Of a stretch of DNA of 64,000 nt, positions 33,358 to 41,982 are shown piece by piece; position 1 is the stretch's first letter; each line of letters begins with the position of its first letter. The notes beneath the pieces are model-generated. The model was not told where the DNA came from, did no database searches, and was given only the letters and a program-made list of their open reading frames with translations. Source of the stretch: Rivibacter sp049446155 (GTDB taxonomy: Bacteria > Pseudomonadota > Gammaproteobacteria > Burkholderiales > Burkholderiaceae_C); assembly GCF_049446155.1 (NCBI RefSeq), contig NZ_JBMSEE010000011.1:124001-188000 (forward strand), written 5' to 3'. Made by a program: the position numbers and the translations under genes.

Positions 33358-34095
33358 ATGCACCCCACCACCGGCTCCATGATCGGCTCGCGCGCGCCGG
33401 ACGCGCCGCCATCGCGCGGGCGGCGCGTCGTCGACGCCCCGATGCGCATGTTCCATTGGCTCTTGGCGCTGAGCTTCGCCGGCGCCTGGTTGAGCGCCGA
33501 GTCGGAGCACTGGCGAGCGATGCACGTCACGCTCGGCTACACGATGGCCGGGCTGCTCGGCTGGCGCATCGCCTACGGGCTCGTCGGTCCGCGGCAAGCG
33601 CGGCTTTCCGTGCTGCTGGGCAAGCTCGGCGGCGCGCGCGAATGGCTGCGCTCGCTGCGTCAAGACGGGACACCGCGCTGGCGGCCCTTGCAGAACCTCG
33701 TGATGGCCGGCGCCGTCGTGGCGCTGCTGGCCCTCGTCGGCCCGCTCGCGTTGAGCGGCTACGCCGTCTACGCGGACTGGGGCGGCGAGTGGCTCGAAGA
33801 GCTGCACGAGTTGTTCGCGAATGCCTTGCTTGCCGTCGTGTTCGCGCACCTGGCGGCGATCGTCCTGCTCAGCCTGCTGCGACGACGCAACCAGGCGCTG
33901 CCGATGCTCACCGGCCGCGTACCGGAACCCGGACCGGACGTGGTGCGCGCCAATCGCCGTCCGCTGGCCACGGCGCTGCTGGCCGCCGTGCTGGCCTTCG
34001 GCGCCTGGCAGTGGCACGAGGCGCCCGGCGGGCTGCTGCCGGCGGCGAACGACGCCGCGACGGCGAACCGCGGCCACCACGACGACCGCGACTGA
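33358..34095 (+). CDS. Cytochrome b561-family membrane protein
   Basis: An integral membrane cytochrome b of 245 residues. The four-helix core carries candidate haem-ligand histidines in APMRMFHWLLALSFAGAWL, WRAMHVTLGYTMAGLLGWRIAYG, LEELHELFANALLAVVFAHLAA. It probably passes electrons between the quinone pool and the two cytochromes c encoded upstream (inference). An extra C-terminal helix and a His/Asp-rich tail follow the core. Confidence 0.87.
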   Translation: MHPTTGSMIGSRAPDAPPSRGRRVVDAPMRMFHWLLALSFAGAWLSAESEHWRAMHVTLGYTMAGLLGWRIAYGLVGPRQARLSVLLGKLGGAREWLRSLRQDGTPRWRPLQNLVMAGAVVALLALVGPLALSGYAVYADWGGEWLEELHELFANALLAVVFAHLAAIVLLSLLRRRNQALPMLTGRVPEPGPDVVRANRRPLATALLAAVLAFGAWQWHEAPGGLLPAANDAATANRGHHDDRD

Positions 34096-34126
34096 CGCCC
34101 CCGATCCGAATCACCGGAGAAGCGAC

Positions 34127-34291
34127 ATGACCCTCTACGTCTGCCCCGCCTGCGGCCTCGTCTACGACGAAAGCGTCGGCCTGCCCGACCACGGCATCGC
34201 GCCCGGCACGCCCTGGTCCGCCATTCCCGACGACTGGCGCTGCCCCGAGTGCAACGTGAGCAAGCGCGACTTCATGCCGATCGAAGGCTGA
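34127..34291 (+). CDS. Rubredoxin
   Basis: A small iron protein of 54 residues. Four cysteines in two CPxC motifs (YVCPACGLVYDE near 5-8, and WRCPECNVSK near 39-42) would bind one iron. The intervening GLPDHGIAPGTPWSAIPDDW is the normal rubredoxin loop. It is predicted to be cytosolic, in contrast to the exported cytochromes of the same operon, so its link to them is not obvious. Confidence 0.93.
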   Translation: MTLYVCPACGLVYDESVGLPDHGIAPGTPWSAIPDDWRCPECNVSKRDFMPIEG

Positions 34292-34393
34292 GGCCTCGCG
34301 GAACGCCGGCCCGCGCCGGGCTCGTCGTGGCGTCGAGGCACCTCCTTGTCCTGCGTCAACGCCCTCGCCTCGCGGCGACCCCAGACTCGCCGG

Positions 34394-35071
34394 ATGGCGA
34401 ACTCGTCGGCCGCTTCGGCCCCCGCGGCTTCATCCGGGCCGCCGCACACCGTCGTCGACGACCTGCAGGCGGGGGTGACGGCCGTCATCCTGGCATCGCT
34501 CGGGCTCGCGCTGCTCAACAGCGCCGGCCTGATGACCGGCGGAACGCCGGGGCTCGGATTCCTGCTGAGCTACGCGAGCGGCATGCCGCTGGGCATCGCG
34601 CTGTTCCTTGCCAACCTGCCTTTCTACTGGCTGGGGTGGCGCGCGATCGGCCCGCGCTTCACGCTTCGGACCCTGGCCGCGGTCAGTGCGCTGGCGCTCG
34701 GCGTCGCGGCCGTGCAGCAGGTGCTCGTGGTGCGCACGCAGCCGCTGTACGCCGCGCTGGCCGGCGGCGTGCTCATCGGCACCGCCTTGCTGGTCATGTT
34801 CCGCCACCGCGCGAGCTTCGGCGGCATCAACATCCTGGCGCTGTGCCTGCACCAGCGCTTCGGCTGGTCGACCGGCAAGGTGCAGCTGGCCGTTGACCTC
34901 TGCATCCTCGCGGGCGCGTTCTTCGTGATGGACGCGCGGCGTGTCGGCCTGTCGGTGCTCGGCGCGCTGGCGTTGAACGCGGTGCTGGTCTGGAATCATC
35001 GTCCGGGCCGCTACCTGGCGGAAAGCTGCCACGCTCGTCGTCCCGCGGCGCCGGGCGCGCGCGGCGATTGA
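34394..35071 (+). CDS. YitT-family membrane protein
   Basis: A membrane protein of 225 residues with about five helices. The segment SAGLMTGGTPGLGFLLSYASGMPLGIALFLANLPFYWLGW and the FRHRASFGGINILALCLHQRFGWSTGKVQL block match the YitT (DUF161) family, whose transport role is unknown. I chose the ATG at 34394, because an upstream TTG adds a basic, unconserved stretch. The C-terminal 20 residues are Arg/Ala-rich. Confidence 0.85.
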   Translation: MANSSAASAPAASSGPPHTVVDDLQAGVTAVILASLGLALLNSAGLMTGGTPGLGFLLSYASGMPLGIALFLANLPFYWLGWRAIGPRFTLRTLAAVSALALGVAAVQQVLVVRTQPLYAALAGGVLIGTALLVMFRHRASFGGINILALCLHQRFGWSTGKVQLAVDLCILAGAFFVMDARRVGLSVLGALALNAVLVWNHRPGRYLAESCHARRPAAPGARGD

Positions 35072-35114
35072 CGCGCCGCAAGGGCTTTGCGGGCGCGATG
35101 GCGATCATGTCGGC

Positions 35115-35522
35115 ATGGATGACGGCCACCCCTTCGATCAGTTGCTTGCCGCGGCCGCCGCACAGCCGGACCGCCAGGTCCTGCTGTTCGTGTTCGCTGC
35201 CGCGCAGCTGCCCTCCGACGCCACGCCGGCCCAGCGCGATCGCTACGACGCGGGCGCCGGCGGCGAGCTCACGCCGCTGATGTGCGTGGAGAAGCCACTG
35301 GACGAACTGACCTCGTTCGAAGCCCTGGTCAGCGAGTCGCGCGACGTCGGCCCGCCGTGGCAGGTGGTGTTCGTCGCCGGGCTCGGCGGCCACGGCGATG
35401 AACCGCCGTCGCCCCGGTCGGTCGAGTCCTCGCTGCACACGATGATCGAGCGCGTCAAGCACGGCGCGGTGCAGGGCCTGCTCGCGCTGTCGCCGCGCGG
35501 CGAGGTGCTGACCTTCGAGTGA
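35115..35522 (+). CDS. Conserved hypothetical protein
   Basis: A soluble acidic protein of 135 residues. It has the sequence LLFVFAAAQLPSDATPAQRDRY, GGELTPLMCVEKPLDELTSFEALVSES and WQVVFVAGLGGHG. Similar proteins occur across Burkholderiales; databases have sometimes called them ribonucleotide reductase subunits, but no catalytic motif of that enzyme is present. The fold and role are unknown. Confidence 0.8.
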   Translation: MDDGHPFDQLLAAAAAQPDRQVLLFVFAAAQLPSDATPAQRDRYDAGAGGELTPLMCVEKPLDELTSFEALVSESRDVGPPWQVVFVAGLGGHGDEPPSPRSVESSLHTMIERVKHGAVQGLLALSPRGEVLTFE

Positions 35523-35561
35523 GGCTCTCGCTGTCTCGCTGTCTCGCGGACCTCGCCGGCC

Positions 35562-36776
35562 TCACTGGAACTTCAGCATCGGGTTTTGCGCTCTCAGGCG
35601 ATCGAGCTTGCTCGCGTAGAAGCTGCGGTCGCCCTGCGTCGTGCTGAACGCGATCGCCTGGTCCATCTGGCGGCGCGCGCCGGGCAGGTCGCCCAGCCGC
35701 GCATGGACGACCGCGAGCCAGAACCTGAACTCGTGGTAGCTCGGGTAGCGCTCGACCACGCGCGCGATGAGGTCGCGCGCCGACTCGTTGTCGCCGGCCG
35801 CCATCGCGGCCAGCCCTTGGCGCAGTTGGTCGAAGGGCGAGGCCGGCTGCAGCGCGGCGAGGCGGCGGTCCACCACCTCGGCCTCGCCGTGGCGGCCCTG
35901 GTCGGCCAGCGCCAGGCGCAGGTTGGCCAGCAGCATCGGCTGGTCGGGGCTCCTCGCGAGCAGGCCGCGCAGCACCTGTTCGGCCAGCGCCGGCGCGCCG
36001 CGGCGGCGGTAGATCACCGCCAGCGTGTTCGCGCTGTCGCCGTAACCCGGCGCGATGCGCAGCGCCGCGCGCACCCAGGCGTAGGCGTCGTCGAGCCGGC
36101 CCTCGGCGAGGCTTTCGACCGCACGGTTGTTCATGAACATCGCGACGACCGTCGATTCGTCGATCTCGCGCACGCCGTAGCGCCGCAGGTCCTCGGGCGG
36201 CAGGAAGTCGATCACCATCGGGTCCACTTCCTGGCGGGTGCGGCCGATGTCCATCGGCCGTCCGCCGAGCGAAAGGTTGACGTGGCCGACGGCCAGCATC
36301 AGGTCGCCGCGGCGGTCGAGTTCGTCGTGCACGTCGACGCGCTGGTAGCGCACCGACAGGCCCAGCATCTTCGCGAACGCGCTGGTCATGATGACCATCG
36401 ACAGGCAGTTGCCGCGCCGTGCATCGAAGGCCTCGGCCGCGTTGCGCGTGACCTCGGAGTCGAACTCCAGGCGCAGCGCGCCGGCGCGCTGCAGCTCGGC
36501 CATCAGCCACTGCCGCCGGTCGCGCATCTGCGGGCGCTCGGCGCGCGCAGCCTCGAGGTGGCGGCGCATCGCCTCGCTGGGCCGGAACACGGCCTCGGCG
36601 TCGACCGGCTGCGAGGGCGCGGCGAACAGCTCGTCGTGCAGCAGTTCCGGCGCCAGCGGCGGACCGCCGGTGGCAGCGCAGCCGGCGGCCAGCAGCGCGG
36701 CGGCCCAGATCGACACGGCGGCGGCGCAGCGGCCGGCCGTGCGGCGAGTCATTCCATGAACCGTGCGCCCGAGCAT
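35562..36776 (-). CDS. Lipoprotein with transglutaminase-like and TPR regions
   Basis: A protein of 404 residues with a lipoprotein signal ending LLAAGC near residue 35. A transglutaminase-like core of the SirB1 kind follows (FDARRGNCLSMVIMTSAFAKMLGLSVRYQRVDVHDE, VGHVNL), with Cys and His in the expected order. From about 230 to the end there are tetratricopeptide repeats. I chose the ATG at 36776, because GAGGAG lies 8 bases upstream; MTRRTAGRC at 36752 is possible. It probably acts at the outer membrane or in the periplasm. Confidence 0.82.
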   Translation of the reverse strand: MLGRTVHGMTRRTAGRCAAAVSIWAAALLAAGCAATGGPPLAPELLHDELFAAPSQPVDAEAVFRPSEAMRRHLEAARAERPQMRDRRQWLMAELQRAGALRLEFDSEVTRNAAEAFDARRGNCLSMVIMTSAFAKMLGLSVRYQRVDVHDELDRRGDLMLAVGHVNLSLGGRPMDIGRTRQEVDPMVIDFLPPEDLRRYGVREIDESTVVAMFMNNRAVESLAEGRLDDAYAWVRAALRIAPGYGDSANTLAVIYRRRGAPALAEQVLRGLLARSPDQPMLLANLRLALADQGRHGEAEVVDRRLAALQPASPFDQLRQGLAAMAAGDNESARDLIARVVERYPSYHEFRFWLAVVHARLGDLPGARRQMDQAIAFSTTQGDRSFYASKLDRLRAQNPMLKFQ

Positions 36777-36953
36777 GCCGGCCACTCCTCGAAACCCCGG
36801 CAACGATGGTCGCGCGGCGGCGGCGCTTGTCAATCGGTCCGCCACCCGACGCCGCCCCACCGCGAAGCGCTTACCGGCCGTCACAGTGCGCCGCCGGGCA
36901 TGCCGGCGCGCGGGCGATATCCTCGCGGCGCCCCTGTCTCCCACCCGACCACC

Positions 36954-37421
36954 ATGGCCCCTGCTTCGCCCCGTCTCGCCTGCATCGCCGCCCTGCTCGC
37001 CGCCGTCGCGGCCGCGCCTTGCATGGCCGAGAGCTTTGCTTCGTCCGCCTCCAGCGCCGGCTCGGCCTCGAGCGGCAGCGTCTCCGACTCGCTCGAAGGC
37101 TCGAGCGACAGCTCCTCGCCCGACCGCAAGGTCGCCGAGGGCGAGTACCGCGTCGCCGCGATCGCGCCGGTCGACGGCCGCCCGGGCGCCGTGCGCCTGA
37201 CGCTGCAACCTACCGAGGCGCGCGCCGGCGCGGGCGAGTTCTTCCTGACGCTGCCGCAGCAGGCGCTCGGCCCGCAGGGCCTCGCGGAAGGCGCGATCGT
37301 CAGTGCGCGCCAGCGCCCCTACGGCCTGGAGTTCGCCCGCGCGCAAACGCGCGAGGCCTTCTTCCTCGTGCTGCACGACGACTGGCACCGCGAGCTCGAT
37401 CCGCGCCCCGTGACGCTTTGA
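36954..37421 (+). CDS. Secreted hypothetical protein with serine-rich segment
   Basis: A protein of 155 residues. A signal peptide (ending APCMAES) is followed by about 30 residues made mostly of Ser, Ala and Gly, and then a compact domain (EGEYRVAAIAPVDGRPGAVRLTL, GAGEFFLTLPQQALGPQGLAEGAIVSARQRPYGLEFA). No family is recognised with confidence. The stop overlaps the TTG start of the DUF2145 gene, so the two are probably translated together. Confidence 0.75.
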   Translation: MAPASPRLACIAALLAAVAAAPCMAESFASSASSAGSASSGSVSDSLEGSSDSSSPDRKVAEGEYRVAAIAPVDGRPGAVRLTLQPTEARAGAGEFFLTLPQQALGPQGLAEGAIVSARQRPYGLEFARAQTREAFFLVLHDDWHRELDPRPVTL

Positions 37422-38341
37422 TCGCCCACCTGGCGCGCGCCGCGCTGCTCGCGGCGGCGTTGCTCGCCAGCGCGGCGCCGGCCCAGGCGGCCAGCGCCGC
37501 GCTGCGCTTTTGCGACCGCGGGCCGTCGATGACGGCCACCGAGCAGGACCGCCTGCTGCGCTTCGCCGCGCTGGTGAAGGAGGAGCTCGACGGCGCCGGC
37601 GATGCCGTCGCGCTGGTCTCGCGCTCGGGCCTGAACCTGCAGCGCTTCGGCCTGCGCTACTCGCACGCCGGCATCGGCCTCAAGCCGGCCGGCGACGGCG
37701 CCGCCGGCTGGGCCGTGCGCCAGCTCTACTACGCCTGCAGCGAGGGCCGCCCGCGGCTGTACGACCAGGGCCTGGCCGGCTTCGTCTCCGGCACCGAGAA
37801 CCCGGCCACCGGCTACATCTCGATCGTGCTGCTACCCAAGGCGCTGGCCGAGCCGCTGGCAGCGGCCGCGCGCGACAACGCGCTCGCCTTGAGCCTGCTG
37901 GCCGGGCGCTACAGCGCCAACGCCTTCCCGTTCAGCCTGCGCTACCAGAACTGCAACCAGTGGGTCATGGAGCTGATTGCCGCGGCATGGGGCCGCACCG
38001 GTGGCAGCGGCTTGCAGGCGCGCGAGCGCGCGCAGGCCTGGCTGCAGGCGCAGGACTACGACCCGGAGCCGGTGCGCGTGGACTCGCACCTGCTGATGTT
38101 CGCCTCCGCCTTCGTGCCGTGGGTGCACGCCGACGACCACCCCGAGGAGGACTGGTTCAAGCTCCAGGTGCGCACCAGCGTGCCGCGCGAGATCGAGGCC
38201 TTCGTGCGGCGTCGCGCGCCCGCGGCGCGGCGCGTCGAGCTGTGCCACGACGAGCGGCGGGTGGTGGTGCGCCACGGCTGGCAGCCGTTGGGCGACGGAT
38301 GCGAGCCGCAGGCGGGCGACCGCGTCGTGCCGCTGGACTAG
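37418..38341 (+). CDS. DUF2145 family exported protein
   Basis: A protein of 307 residues beginning with a signal peptide (IAHLARAALLAAALLASAAPAQA) and matching DUF2145 (LVSRSGLNLQRFGLRYSHAGIGLK, FPFSLRYQNCNQWVMELIAAAWG, CHDERRVVVRHGWQPLGDGC). The order of Ser/His/Cys/Asn-containing blocks recalls an NlpC/P60-like fold, but that is speculative. The start is a TTG overlapping the previous stop. The 3' end overlaps the convergent gene by 4 bases. Confidence 0.82.
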   Translation: MIAHLARAALLAAALLASAAPAQAASAALRFCDRGPSMTATEQDRLLRFAALVKEELDGAGDAVALVSRSGLNLQRFGLRYSHAGIGLKPAGDGAAGWAVRQLYYACSEGRPRLYDQGLAGFVSGTENPATGYISIVLLPKALAEPLAAAARDNALALSLLAGRYSANAFPFSLRYQNCNQWVMELIAAAWGRTGGSGLQARERAQAWLQAQDYDPEPVRVDSHLLMFASAFVPWVHADDHPEEDWFKLQVRTSVPREIEAFVRRRAPAARRVELCHDERRVVVRHGWQPLGDGCEPQAGDRVVPLD

Positions 38342-38715
38342 TAATCCATGACCACCCACTCCACCACTTGCGAGATCGCGGTGGCGAGCGCAATTCCGAT
38401 GGCCCACTTCGCCAGCGAGCGTTCGGTCGTGGCGGCCGGGGGCCCGGCGGCGGGCTTGCTGGCCTGGGCATCGCCGCCTTGCCGGCCCTCGCCGACCATC
38501 GTGCGGTCGTAGTTCATCAGCCATTTCTCGATGGCGCGGCGCTTGCTCGCCGCCATCATGGGGTGGGCATCGAGATAGTCGCGCATCGAATGCGCGGCAT
38601 GGCTTTGAGAGTGTCCGTACGCGGCGATCCACGCGTCGACGTCGGCCACCTTGCGGATGTCGGCGTCACGCAGCTTGGTCTTGTCCATTTTTCGCGTGGC
38701 AGAGAACGTCAGCAT
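38338..38715 (-). CDS. Hypothetical protein with C-terminal membrane helix
   Basis: A protein of 125 residues that I cannot assign to a family. The N-terminal 75 residues are charged and helical, a low-complexity linker follows (GGDAQASKPAAGPPAATT), and one hydrophobic helix (WAIGIALATAISQVVEWVVM) ends the protein, suggesting a tail anchor. MDKTK at 38688 is an alternative start. It is convergent with the DUF2145 gene. Confidence 0.6.
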   Translation of the reverse strand: MLTFSATRKMDKTKLRDADIRKVADVDAWIAAYGHSQSHAAHSMRDYLDAHPMMAASKRRAIEKWLMNYDRTMVGEGRQGGDAQASKPAAGPPAATTERSLAKWAIGIALATAISQVVEWVVMDY

Positions 38716-38847
38716 GGTCGTTGCGTCTTGCGCCTCTCGCAGCCCGGGAGCCGAGGCCGCTGTAGCCGTGCAGCAAACGGCGTTCCGAATCGGCAGCCCC
38801 CCGGCCGTTGGTCAGGGCAACCGGGATGAGCGGCAGCCGGGCGCGTG

Positions 38848-39210
38848 ATGGGCACGTCTCTTGCCGCGACTGCGACCATGAGGGTCACCTGGACCGGCGC
38901 GCTTGCGAGGGCGCTGAATGAAGCTGCCTTTTCCCGCGCGCCGCTGCGGCGGCGGGATCCCCCGGCGAGCCGTGAGGCGCTGGGCGTGACGGCGCGCGAG
39001 GTCGCGCTCGAGGATCCCCAGGAAGTTGTCTGGGTCGAACAGTTCGCCGACGAGATGGTCGAGCTGGGCGCGCTGATCTCGCGCGATGCCCTGCGCTTCT
39101 ACGGCCACCTTCTGATCTCCGCGAACCGCGGCCGCGCCCCGGCCAGCGTCGCGCGGGAGGCGATCGACACGCTCGTTCCCGAAGCGCGCAGGGATCCGCA
39201 GCTGTTCTAG
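38848..39210 (+). CDS. Hypothetical protein
   Basis: A predicted soluble protein of 120 residues without recognised motifs. The C-terminal half (EVVWVEQFADEMVELGALISRDALRFYGHLLISANRG) looks like a helical bundle and has natural codon use. The N-terminus is less certain: ATG at 38848 or 38878 could serve, and no clear ribosome site decides. It stands alone upstream of argG. Confidence 0.5.
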   Translation: MGTSLAATATMRVTWTGALARALNEAAFSRAPLRRRDPPASREALGVTAREVALEDPQEVVWVEQFADEMVELGALISRDALRFYGHLLISANRGRAPASVAREAIDTLVPEARRDPQLF

Positions 39211-39334
39211 CGGCTGTCACCGCCACGAGAGGACGCGCGGGGCCGCGGCGCCGCGAGCGGCGACAATGCGCGGCTGGCGCCTGGCTCCCCTGGAGGGGCG
39301 GCGCCGGCCCCCCGCTCGCAGCACCTCTCAGATC

Positions 39335-40675
39335 ATGGCCACGATTCTTCAGCACCTGCCCACCGGCCAGAAGGTCGGCATCGCCTTCTCCGGCGGCCTG
39401 GACACCAGCGCCGCGCTGCACTGGATGAAGCTCAAGGGCGCCGTGCCCTATGCCTACACCGCCAACCTGGGCCAGCCCGACGAGCCCGACTACGACGAGA
39501 TCCCGCGCAAGGCCATGCAGTACGGCGCCGAGAAGGCGCGCCTGATCGACTGCCGCGCCCAGCTCGTCGCCGAAGGCATCGCCGCGTTGCAGAGCGGCGC
39601 CTTCCACATCTCGACCGCCGGCGTCACCTACTTCAACACCACGCCGATCGGCCGCGCAGTGACCGGCACCATGCTGGTGGCCGCGATGAAGGAGGACGAC
39701 GTCCACATCTGGGGCGACGGCAGCACCTTCAAGGGCAACGACATCGAGCGCTTCTACCGCTACGGCCTGCTGACCAACCCGTCGCTCAAGATCTACAAGC
39801 CCTGGCTGGACCAGCAGTTCATCGACGAGCTGGGCGGTCGCGCCGAGATGTCGGCCTTCATGACCAAGGCCGGCTTCGGCTACAAGATGTCCGCCGAGAA
39901 GGCCTACTCCACCGACTCCAACCTGCTCGGCGCGACGCACGAGGCCAAGGACCTGGAGCACCTGAACAGCGGCATCAAGATCGTCCAGCCCATCATGGGC
40001 GTGGCCTTCTGGCGCGACGAGGTGGAGGTCAAGCGCGAGGAAGTGACGGTGCGCTTCGAGGAAGGCCAGCCGGTCGCGCTCAACGGCAAGACCTTCGCCA
40101 ACGCAGTCGAGCTGATGCTCGAGGCCAACCGCATCGGCGGTCGCCACGGCCTGGGCATGAGCGACCAGATCGAGAACCGCATCATCGAGGCCAAGAGCCG
40201 CGGCATCTACGAGGCCCCGGGCCTGGCGCTGCTGTTCATCGCCTACGAGCGGCTGGTGACCGGCATCCACAACGAGGACACGATCGAGCAGTACCGCGAC
40301 AACGGCCGCAAGCTCGGCCGCCTGCTCTACCAGGGCCGCTGGTTCGACCCGCAGGCCATCATGCTGCGCGAGACCGCGCAGCGCTGGGTCGCGCGCGCGG
40401 TCACCGGCGAGGTGACGCTCGAGCTGCGCCGCGGCAACGACTACTCGATCCTCAACACCGTCTCGCCGAACCTGACCTACGCGCCCGAGCGCCTGAGCAT
40501 GGAGAAGGTCGAGAACGCGCCGTTCTCGCCGGCCGACCGCATCGGCCAGCTGACGATGCGCAACCTCGACATCGTCGACACGCGCGACAAGCTCGGCATC
40601 TACGCGCGCAGCGGCCTGCTGACGCAGGGCGGCGGCGCGCCCCTGCCGCAGCTTGGCGAGCCCGACAAGGGCTAA
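39335..40675 (+). CDS. argG: Argininosuccinate synthase
   Basis: An enzyme of 446 residues that joins citrulline and aspartate with ATP. The N-terminal ATP-pyrophosphatase loop is FSGGLDTSAALHWM; the later TYFNTTPIGRAVTGTMLVAAM, TFKGNDIERFYRYGL and STDSNLLGATHEAKDLE blocks are of the longer E. coli-like type. The ATG at 39335 gives the standard MATILQHLP start. It is transcribed with a small conserved gene and ends before a strong terminator. Confidence 0.96.
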   Translation: MATILQHLPTGQKVGIAFSGGLDTSAALHWMKLKGAVPYAYTANLGQPDEPDYDEIPRKAMQYGAEKARLIDCRAQLVAEGIAALQSGAFHISTAGVTYFNTTPIGRAVTGTMLVAAMKEDDVHIWGDGSTFKGNDIERFYRYGLLTNPSLKIYKPWLDQQFIDELGGRAEMSAFMTKAGFGYKMSAEKAYSTDSNLLGATHEAKDLEHLNSGIKIVQPIMGVAFWRDEVEVKREEVTVRFEEGQPVALNGKTFANAVELMLEANRIGGRHGLGMSDQIENRIIEAKSRGIYEAPGLALLFIAYERLVTGIHNEDTIEQYRDNGRKLGRLLYQGRWFDPQAIMLRETAQRWVARAVTGEVTLELRRGNDYSILNTVSPNLTYAPERLSMEKVENAPFSPADRIGQLTMRNLDIVDTRDKLGIYARSGLLTQGGGAPLPQLGEPDKG

Positions 40676-40700
40676 GGCGGCCGCGAGGCACGTTCGGCCC

Positions 40701-40958
40701 ATGCCCATCGTCGTCTACTGGCTCGAAACCGAAGGCCTCGCCGCTCACCGCGAGCTCGGCGACGAACAGCTCGGCGAAGCGCTCAAGCTCGCCGAGCAGC
40801 TGCGCCGCGAGGGCAAGCGCCATGTGAGCCTGTCGAGCGAACTCGCGGCCAGCATCGGCAAGGCCGGTGTCGACGCGGTCGAAGAAGGCCGCCTGCCCGG
40901 CGGCGAGGCCTACACCTTCCACAAGCGCCACCGCGGCCACCCCAAGCTGTCCGAGTGA
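40701..40958 (+). CDS. Small conserved hypothetical protein downstream of argG
   Basis: A soluble protein of 85 residues (MPIVVYWLETEGLAAHRELGDEQLGEALKLAEQLR, EEGRLPGGEAYTFHKRHRG). It keeps company with argG in related bacteria as far as I recall, but no function is known. The ATG at 40701 lies 25 bases after the argG stop, and the operon ends with the terminator at 40997. Confidence 0.75.
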   Translation: MPIVVYWLETEGLAAHRELGDEQLGEALKLAEQLRREGKRHVSLSSELAASIGKAGVDAVEEGRLPGGEAYTFHKRHRGHPKLSE

Positions 40959-40996
40959 CGCCGCGAGCTGCGCTTTGCTCATAAGCATGCTCCGGC

Positions 40997-41029
40997 AAGG
41001 CCGATGGCGCGCTGGCACCATCGGCCTTT
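40997..41029 (+). terminator. Intrinsic terminator of the argG operon
   Basis: A perfect 11-bp stem (AAGGCCGATGG at 40997-41007 with CCATCGGCCTT at 41018-41028) has a 10-base loop and a short T-run (TTTC). It separates the argG unit from the amino-acid transporter genes. Confidence 0.75.
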
Positions 41030-41052
41030 CGCCATCCACAAGGAGAACGCTG

Positions 41053-41850
41053 ATGAGATCGCTCGCTTCACGCCTGCTGGCTGCGGCCGCGCTGGCGCTG
41101 CCGCTGCTGGCCGCGACGGCCCATGCCGCCGACCTGCTCGACGAGGTCAAGCAGCGCGGCACGCTGCGCATCGCCGTCGAGGGCACCTACCCGCCCTTCA
41201 ACTACAAGGACGAGGCCGGCCGCCTGACCGGCTTCGACGTCGAGATCGCCGAGGCGATCGCCGGCAAGCTGGGCGTCAAGCCCGAGTTCACGACCACCGA
41301 GTGGAGCGGCATCCTCGCCGGCCTGCAGGCGGGCAAGTTCGACGTCATCGTCAACCAGGTCGCCGCGACCGACCAGCGCCGCCAGACCTTCGACTTCAGC
41401 GAACCCTATGTGGTCTCGAGCCCGCAGCTGGTGATCCGCGCCAACGAGACGCGCCCGCTGAAGACCCCGGCCGATCTCAAGGGCAAGAAGATCGGCGTCG
41501 GCCAGGGCACCAACTTTGCCGAGATCGCGCGCGGCATCGAGGGCGCCGAGGTCAAGGTCTACCCGGGCGCCCAGGAGTACCTGCAAGACCTCGCGTCCGG
41601 TCGCATCGACGCCGCGCTCAACGACAGCCTGCTGATCCCCTACCTCGCCTCAAAGACCAGGCTGCCGGTCAAGGCCGGCGCGCCGCTGGGCAAGCTGGAA
41701 AGCAACGCGATCCCGTTTCGCAAGGGCAGCCCCAAGTTCAAGCAGGCGATCGACAAGGCGCTCGCCGACCTGAAGGCCGACGGCAGCTACGCGAAGATCT
41801 CCAACAAGTACTTCGGCCGCGACGTCTCCAAGCCCCCGGTCGCGCAGTGA
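41053..41850 (+). CDS. Polar amino-acid ABC transporter substrate-binding protein
   Basis: A periplasmic binding protein of 265 residues with a signal peptide (MRSLASRLLAAAALALPLLAATAHA). The SBP_bac_3 pattern is complete: GTLRIAVEGTYPPFNYKDEAGRLTGFDVEIAEAIAGKLG, WSGILAGLQAGKFDVIVNQVAATDQRRQTFDFSEPYV. The sequence recalls cystine- and glutamine-type binding proteins, so the ligand is a polar amino acid, not specified further. An AGGAG site precedes the ATG. The permease follows after element B1; no ATPase gene is nearby. Confidence 0.92.
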   Translation: MRSLASRLLAAAALALPLLAATAHAADLLDEVKQRGTLRIAVEGTYPPFNYKDEAGRLTGFDVEIAEAIAGKLGVKPEFTTTEWSGILAGLQAGKFDVIVNQVAATDQRRQTFDFSEPYVVSSPQLVIRANETRPLKTPADLKGKKIGVGQGTNFAEIARGIEGAEVKVYPGAQEYLQDLASGRIDAALNDSLLIPYLASKTRLPVKAGAPLGKLESNAIPFRKGSPKFKQAIDKALADLKADGSYAKISNKYFGRDVSKPPVAQ

Positions 41851-41854
41851 CATT

Positions 41855-41941
41855 GGCCCCCACGCTCGCCGCGCTCACTGCCCCCCGAGGGGGCCCTCGG
41901 CCGCTTGGGAGCGGCCCGGCGCGGCCTCGAGCGCGGCGCCT
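41855..41941 (+). repeat. Intergenic palindromic element, family B copy 1
   Basis: The sequence begins GGCCCCCACGCTCGCCGCGCTC, continues CTGCCCCCCGAGGGGG and ends in a GC-rich CGGCCGCTTGGGAGCGGCC hairpin. It begins 4 bases after the TGA of the binding-protein gene. A related copy follows the yajQ stop at 48696. Confidence 0.75.
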
Positions 41942-41982
41942 GTGATCCACCGTGAGTCATCAGAAGAAGAAAGGCCAGCGCG

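Noticed and set aside
35115..35522. Ribonucleotide reductase subunit label for the small conserved protein
   Set aside because: The protein is only 135 residues and has none of the reductase cysteine or effector motifs. The label looks like an inherited database error.
39265..39334. GC-rich stem GGCGCC...GGCGCC before argG considered as another copy of family A or B
   Set aside because: It lacks the CGAAG box, the CCCCCACGCTCGC head and the terminal hairpin shared by those families. It is probably a leader structure of its own.
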